DNA from: Ceratopteris richardii | Taxonomy: Eukaryota; Streptophyta; Polypodiopsida; Polypodiales; Pteridaceae | Length of the DNA: 64,000 nt | Assembly: GCA_020310875.1 (NCBI GenBank) | Contig: CM035417.1 | Span: 108,271,104 to 108,335,103 of the forward strand | Direction: 5' to 3' | Part shown: piece by piece, positions 59,750 to 64,000 of the stretch | Layout of the letters: each line of letters opens with the position of its first letter | Numbering within the stretch: position 1 is the first letter of the stretch | The notes under the pieces: model-generated | Told to the model about the DNA's origin: nothing | The model's database searches: none | Seen by the model: the letters and a program-made list of their open reading frames with translations, nothing else | Position numbers and translations under genes: made by a program

Positions 59750-60776
59750 GTGTTGAATGTTAGTCTACTTAACCATCATAGGATGCACCTTCTATCTTTG
59801 GAGATTCTAATATACCTTATAAGCTTCAGTTGGATGGAAAGAAGTCCTTATGTGCTTTGGAAGATGAATGGAAAATGGTTGATGCAAAATAGATAAGTTC
59901 GCACAATGACTAGTTAAGAAAACTTGTTATTTTGAGTTGAATCATAGACTTCAAATGCTCAAAGCATCAAGCCTAACTATAATAAATCGAATTCCTTTTA
60001 GAGGAATTTCATTCATAGGGTTGGCTAGCTAAAATGGAAAAGTGAAAACATAATCAACCAATGTGCTAGTAATAAATTTATTTATTCGTAATGGTAGTCT
60101 CTAGTTTTTAGGGATGTGTAAAATAACATTGAGACCTTAAATTTTCCATTTCTCACAATCTACTTAATTGAAGGCTATAAAACGTTTTATACATAAAAAA
60201 GACACTATTACTATATCAACCAATGCTCACTCATAAATTTTGGATCAGCACAAAGAGAGAACCAGTCTTTGCAAGCTGAATGTAGTTGAAGAAGATGATG
60301 CAGAGATTGAACAAGAGCAAATTTGAAGGTGAAAATGTATATGCATATTGATTTTACATAATGTAAAAACCATTGTGAGTCTTTATATGGCCTCTTTATC
60401 AATTCCATTCCTTGTTTACAATGATTGAAATTTGAATGCATGTGGGGCTTCTTGGTTGTGATGAACAAATCACTTTCCTAGAATCCAGGAAAAGTAGTAG
60501 CCAGGTTTAAGGACTTGATTTAGGTGAATAATTTATCACCAAGAACTAGAAACTTTAATCTCATGAATTTTGAATTCCTCTCTTTACCTTAGGACATGAG
60601 TAAAATTCTAAGGATTCAGTGATTAAGAAATCTTCATTAGATGTCATAAGCGACCATAAAAGTTTACAAGAAATAATAATGATCTATGAATGCTCTTTCT
60701 CTAAAGCTTATCTAAGTGACACATTCGAGTCATGAACAAGTGTTTTAAAGCATGATCTAAACTTGGTGTCTTAACA
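59750..60776 (-). repeat. 3' LTR of copia O (inner end sure, outer end approximate)
   Basis: The element-sense start TGTTAAGACACCAAG at 60776 follows the PPT GCTTGAGGGGGAGA. It shares blocks with the LTR of copia G, including TTTAGGGATGTGTA-type and GAGTCTTTATAT (TATA region, 60377-60388) strings. The outer boundary near 59750 is a guess. Confidence 0.6.
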
Positions 60777-62255
60777 TCTCCCCCTCAAGCTAAAGCATGC
60801 TTGAGTCTTCATTATAATAATTGATATTGATTTGAGCCTAAAAATTTTGATTCCATTAAGTGCCTTTGTAATCATATAACTACTTTCTTTTCTCTTAGAA
60901 CAAAAGAAATGTCAATTTCTTTTTCCATAAGATTCTTTGTGATGAAATGGTAATGAAACTCTATGTTTTTGGTTCTTGCATCGAATACATTGTTTGTTGA
61001 TAGGTGCATATAGCTTATGTTATCTACAAATATGTGAAGTTTGGTACTCACAAGTCCCAAATTTTTATACAAATCTTCTAACCATATTGAGTGCTGAGAT
61101 GCTATGGTGAAACCTCTATACTCTACTTCAATTGAGGATAATGAAACTGTTGGTTGCTTCTTGGAAGTCCATGACAATGGCTTTGAACCAATGGATATCA
61201 AGAATCTTGAAGTACTTCTTCTATCATCCTTAGATCCTGCCCAATCTCAACTTGAGTATAGGTTGAGATCAGAATTTAATGAATAATAATAGAATATACC
61301 TTCATTTATTGTGCCTTTGAGGTACTAGAGTAGTCTCTTTGCTACATCCATATGTGTTCTTCTTGGAGATTGCATCAATTGGCATAGCACTCCTAAACTA
61401 TATGAGATATCTACCCTTGTATGAGTAGTGTGGATCAAGTTGTGTACCAAGCTTCGGTACTCTTGAATTTCTTCAATCTGATAACCCTCATAAACACTAA
61501 GTTTGTGATTCATTTTGAAAGGTGTACTTGCAAATTTAGCATTATCCATCTTGAATTTTAGGATTCAAGTGCATTCCTTGATCTTTGTTTATGATATGCA
61601 TACTTACAAAAATTATGAGCTCACCTAAGTCACTAAACTTGAACTCTTCTTGCATATTGAATTTCCCTTTTATCCTTTGTACTCCTTTCAAGTCATCTCC
61701 TATCACAATTATGTCCTACACATATACATATGGATAGATAACTTCATTGTGAACCTTCTTGATAAAAAAAGAAGGTTTTTGCATTGCTAGACTTGAAACC
61801 TTGATCTTGTAGATATTTTATCAATATAAACTTCGAAGCTCTATAAGCTTGTTTTAATCCATACAGTGCCTTTTGAGTCTACATAAATACGTTGGATAAT
61901 TAGGGTTTGAAAACCATAGAGCTTGTGATATGTACATCTTCATTGATCCAGCCATTGAAGAAAGCATTCTTCAAATCAAGTTCAAGTAGCTTCCAATTTC
62001 TTACAGATGCTACATTAAGCAATGTCGTGATGGTGGTCATCTTGGCAACTCGTGAGAAGGTATCCTCATAGTCTATGCCCAAGTTTGAGCATATCATTTG
62101 TGGTAGCTTCTTCTCGTCAAACATTCTTCTTTCTTATCCAACCAAGGTCTTGTTTTTTTCTTTGCAATTCCATTCAATTGAGGAGAGTACCTTGTAGTTA
62201 CTTATCTTTTGATGCATTTATCCTAAAAATATTCATCAAAATCTATGGAGATATT
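60777..62255 (-). mobile_element. Ty1/copia fossil O: integrase remnant, reverse transcriptase, RNase H
   Basis: Minus strand from 62255: a short integrase remnant (TTRYSPQLNGIAKKK near 62190), reverse transcriptase pieces (YEDTFSRVAKMTTITTLLNV near 62065-62010, then to about 61600), the RT-RNase H connection at 61549-61325, and RNase H (WTSKKQPTVSLSSIEVEYRG near 61170-61115, FDARTKNIEFHYHF near 60985). The PPT is at 60777-60790. Upstream parts are lost. Broken, with many breaks. Confidence 0.85.
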
Positions 62256-62874
62256 TGAGATACAAAGAGTATGCCATACATGCATTAAATGGATAAGTAC
62301 ATAGAGAGATATCACCTTCACAAGGAGGTTGTGTATAGAAAAGGTTTGTGAGTGGAATACCTATCTTCCTTCTAGCACACTATTGAGTGTCCTTCTAATA
62401 TCTATTGGTGCGAAAATTTCCACTAAACGCTTCTACAACATCTCCTTGTGATCTCCACAAATTTTTATGTTCAAAATCCTTCTATATATAGAGATCTCAG
62501 CATGGGAGTTTGTGTCTCTTCACCTACCCTTGCATCTTCTCTCACCTCTTGACTTTCCACTTATTGTCCTTTGTCCTTCCATTGACTTGGGTGACTTGTG
62601 ATTCTCCAATGCACTACATATGGGTAAGGCCAATTATTTTGTGAGTATTCCATCTTTATTATAATATTTTGGTTTTTATCTAAGCCGTAAATACATTTGC
62701 ACATTTAATTCAACACTCTCCTTTAAGGTTATGAGTGTACTCTCTATTTTTTTTAGGCCTAGCTTCTTTTTGGTCTTACAAAAAATACATAAATGCTGAA
62801 GAGGTAATTAATGAGAGGTGAGTATGTGTCAAGCCTCACAAATGGAGCTTGCACAAGTACCATAAATTTCAACA
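62256..62874 (-). repeat. Probable 3' LTR of element P (outer end unclear)
   Basis: In element sense it starts TGTTGAAATTTATGG at 62874, just after a purine tract (CTCGAGGGGGAG, plus-strand CTCCCCCTCGAG at 62875). A CTATATATAG box is present near 62483. The far end is not defined. Confidence 0.5.
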
Positions 62875-63743
62875 CTCCCCCTCGAGCTACAATTGGGAGT
62901 CCATGCTACTTTCCAATTTTTGTCATCTTCACCTTTCATGTCTATGGCCCTTTGCTTGATAGATTGGTGATCTGCTTTCTTTGATTCCAAGCTTCTTTGG
63001 CTTCTTTTGAGCTTCATGCTTGCTTCTTTGGCTCTTAGCAAGATGTCTTCTTCAATTCCTATCATAAGACATGCTTTATACAAACTTTTATAATATCAGA
63101 TCACCTTGGATACATATAGATTTTTTGCTTCACTCTCTTTCTTGTTGTCCTCTCTTTGCATGTCGCTTTCCTTCTATATCTTCATGGTTTCATATCCTCT
63201 AGGATTGCATGCTTTGTTTTGATCCTCCTTTTTCTTTGGATCATCTTTGGCTTTGTCTATGGGTGCAATCTTTGCATCTTCTTTTTGATGTCGTGATTGT
63301 TGTCATGCTTTCTTCTAGCTTGTCTTCATGACTTCTTTTGTGCATCATGGGTACTCCTTTCCTTCTTGGCACTCTTTCATAGAGGTGGCTCCTTCAAGTC
63401 CTTTGATTGACCTTTGATGGTTGATCATACTCTTTCTTTGATTGTAACAAGTTCTCTTGAAATCCAAGAAATTCCTTTGGTTCAACTTTATCTTCTTTGG
63501 ACTCTTCTTGGATCTTCCAATCCTTGCAAACTAACTCCCCTTGCTTCATAAACTTTTCTTTATTCTTCATGTCTGAATGTATACCTATAAAATAAAAACT
63601 GGGTTGATCATACATGAACTCCTTCATGAGTTCCTCATTATGTGAAGCATTCATAGGTTCCAAATCTTCCATGCTTTCTTCATCTCCTACAAAACAACAC
63701 AAGAAATCTTGAATGTGAACAATGGTGCCTCTTGCACCTAACA
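62875..63743 (-). other. Internal region of element P: Lys/Glu-rich frames, no pol
   Basis: Next to the PPT one would expect copia RNase H; none is found. The minus strand instead has frames of 84 codons (63083-62829) and 130 codons (63786-63394) rich in Lys, Glu and Met. I do not recognise them. The region may be the 3' internal part of a non-autonomous LTR element, or decayed sequence. Confidence 0.4.
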
Positions 63744-64000
63744 AGGTTTGCCATTCCTTATAGGATGGTCTTACATGCATTTCCATAGGCTTGCCACTCC
63801 TCTTGTTATGGTCTTACTTGCCTTTACTTAGGCTTGCCACTATCTTTGGTGGTCTTACTTGCCTCAACCTTTCACTAGACCTTTGGTCTTTGGTGCTTGT
63901 TACCTAACAAGGCTTGCCATTCCGCTTGGGATAGTCTTAATTTCCATCACATAGGCCTGCCATTCCTCATGGGATGGTCTTACTTTCCTTTACATAGGCT
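63744..64000. repeat. 43-bp minisatellite running off the window end
   Basis: Units starting AGG(C/T)(T/C)TGCCA begin at 63744, 63787, 63830, 63910, 63953 and 63996. Spacing is exactly 43 bp except for one 80-bp interval (about two units with a small loss). GGTCTTAC is the other strongly kept core. 43 is not a multiple of three, so it is not a protein repeat. Confidence 0.92.

Noticed and set aside
63744-64000. CRISPR-like array
   Set aside because: Units are contiguous 43-bp tandem copies with no unique spacers, and the context is plant nuclear DNA.

Overview
The window is nuclear DNA of a land plant. Four things show this: dense Ty1/copia and Ty3/gypsy LTR retrotransposons with plant-type PBS and PPT sites, a degenerate CCCTAAA (plant telomere type) tract, a fragment of a plant pentatricopeptide-repeat (PPR) gene, and long AT/AC/GA microsatellites. 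Many old LTR copies survive at LTR divergences of roughly 8-15%. That fits a large, slowly purged genome such as a gymnosperm, but this is inference. I find no intact host gene, no tRNA or rRNA gene and no CRISPR array.

Layout. 1-2072: minus-strand copia fragments and a 1.3-kb block repeated at 12719-13983. 2670-3422: first copy of a terminal-inverted-repeat (TIR) DNA element. 4493-5803: AT and GA microsatellites. 6060-7197: gypsy integrase fossil. 9078-9562: copia 3' end with a short LTR. 10107-10830: large compound AC/AT/GT microsatellite and a 31-bp minisatellite. 11640-13100: minus-strand copia. 13984-15125: 126-bp degenerate satellite, then a telomere-like tract. 16600-18890: minus-strand copia D. 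18890-24993: plus-strand copia E with both LTRs. 26372-35205: minus-strand copias F, G and H; H is interrupted by the second TIR element. 35209-38544: gypsy I.

38550-56027 is copia J, with ~0.9-kb LTRs and a TATAT target duplication. It contains the most interesting object, element K (43241-54863). K is a young element with 2125-bp outer LTRs that are nearly identical, a likely ACGT target duplication, and PBS and PPT in place. It has one long minus-strand frame (974 codons) for a gag-like, very acidic protein, and no pol. K also carries a third, internal LTR plus a repeated 0.9-kb 3' internal segment. That internal LTR alone holds a ~200-bp piece matching a PPR gene.

56033-62255: more minus-strand copia fragments (L, N, O) and a separate LTR. 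62256-64000: an LTR end with a PPT, followed by lysine/glutamate-rich non-pol frames and a 43-bp minisatellite that runs off the window.

The nesting order is gypsy I/copia L junction, then J, then K. The LTR divergences agree with it: J about 8% by eye, K about 0.4%. Autonomous copia or gypsy relatives elsewhere would have to supply enzymes for K; nothing in the window looks able to do so now.
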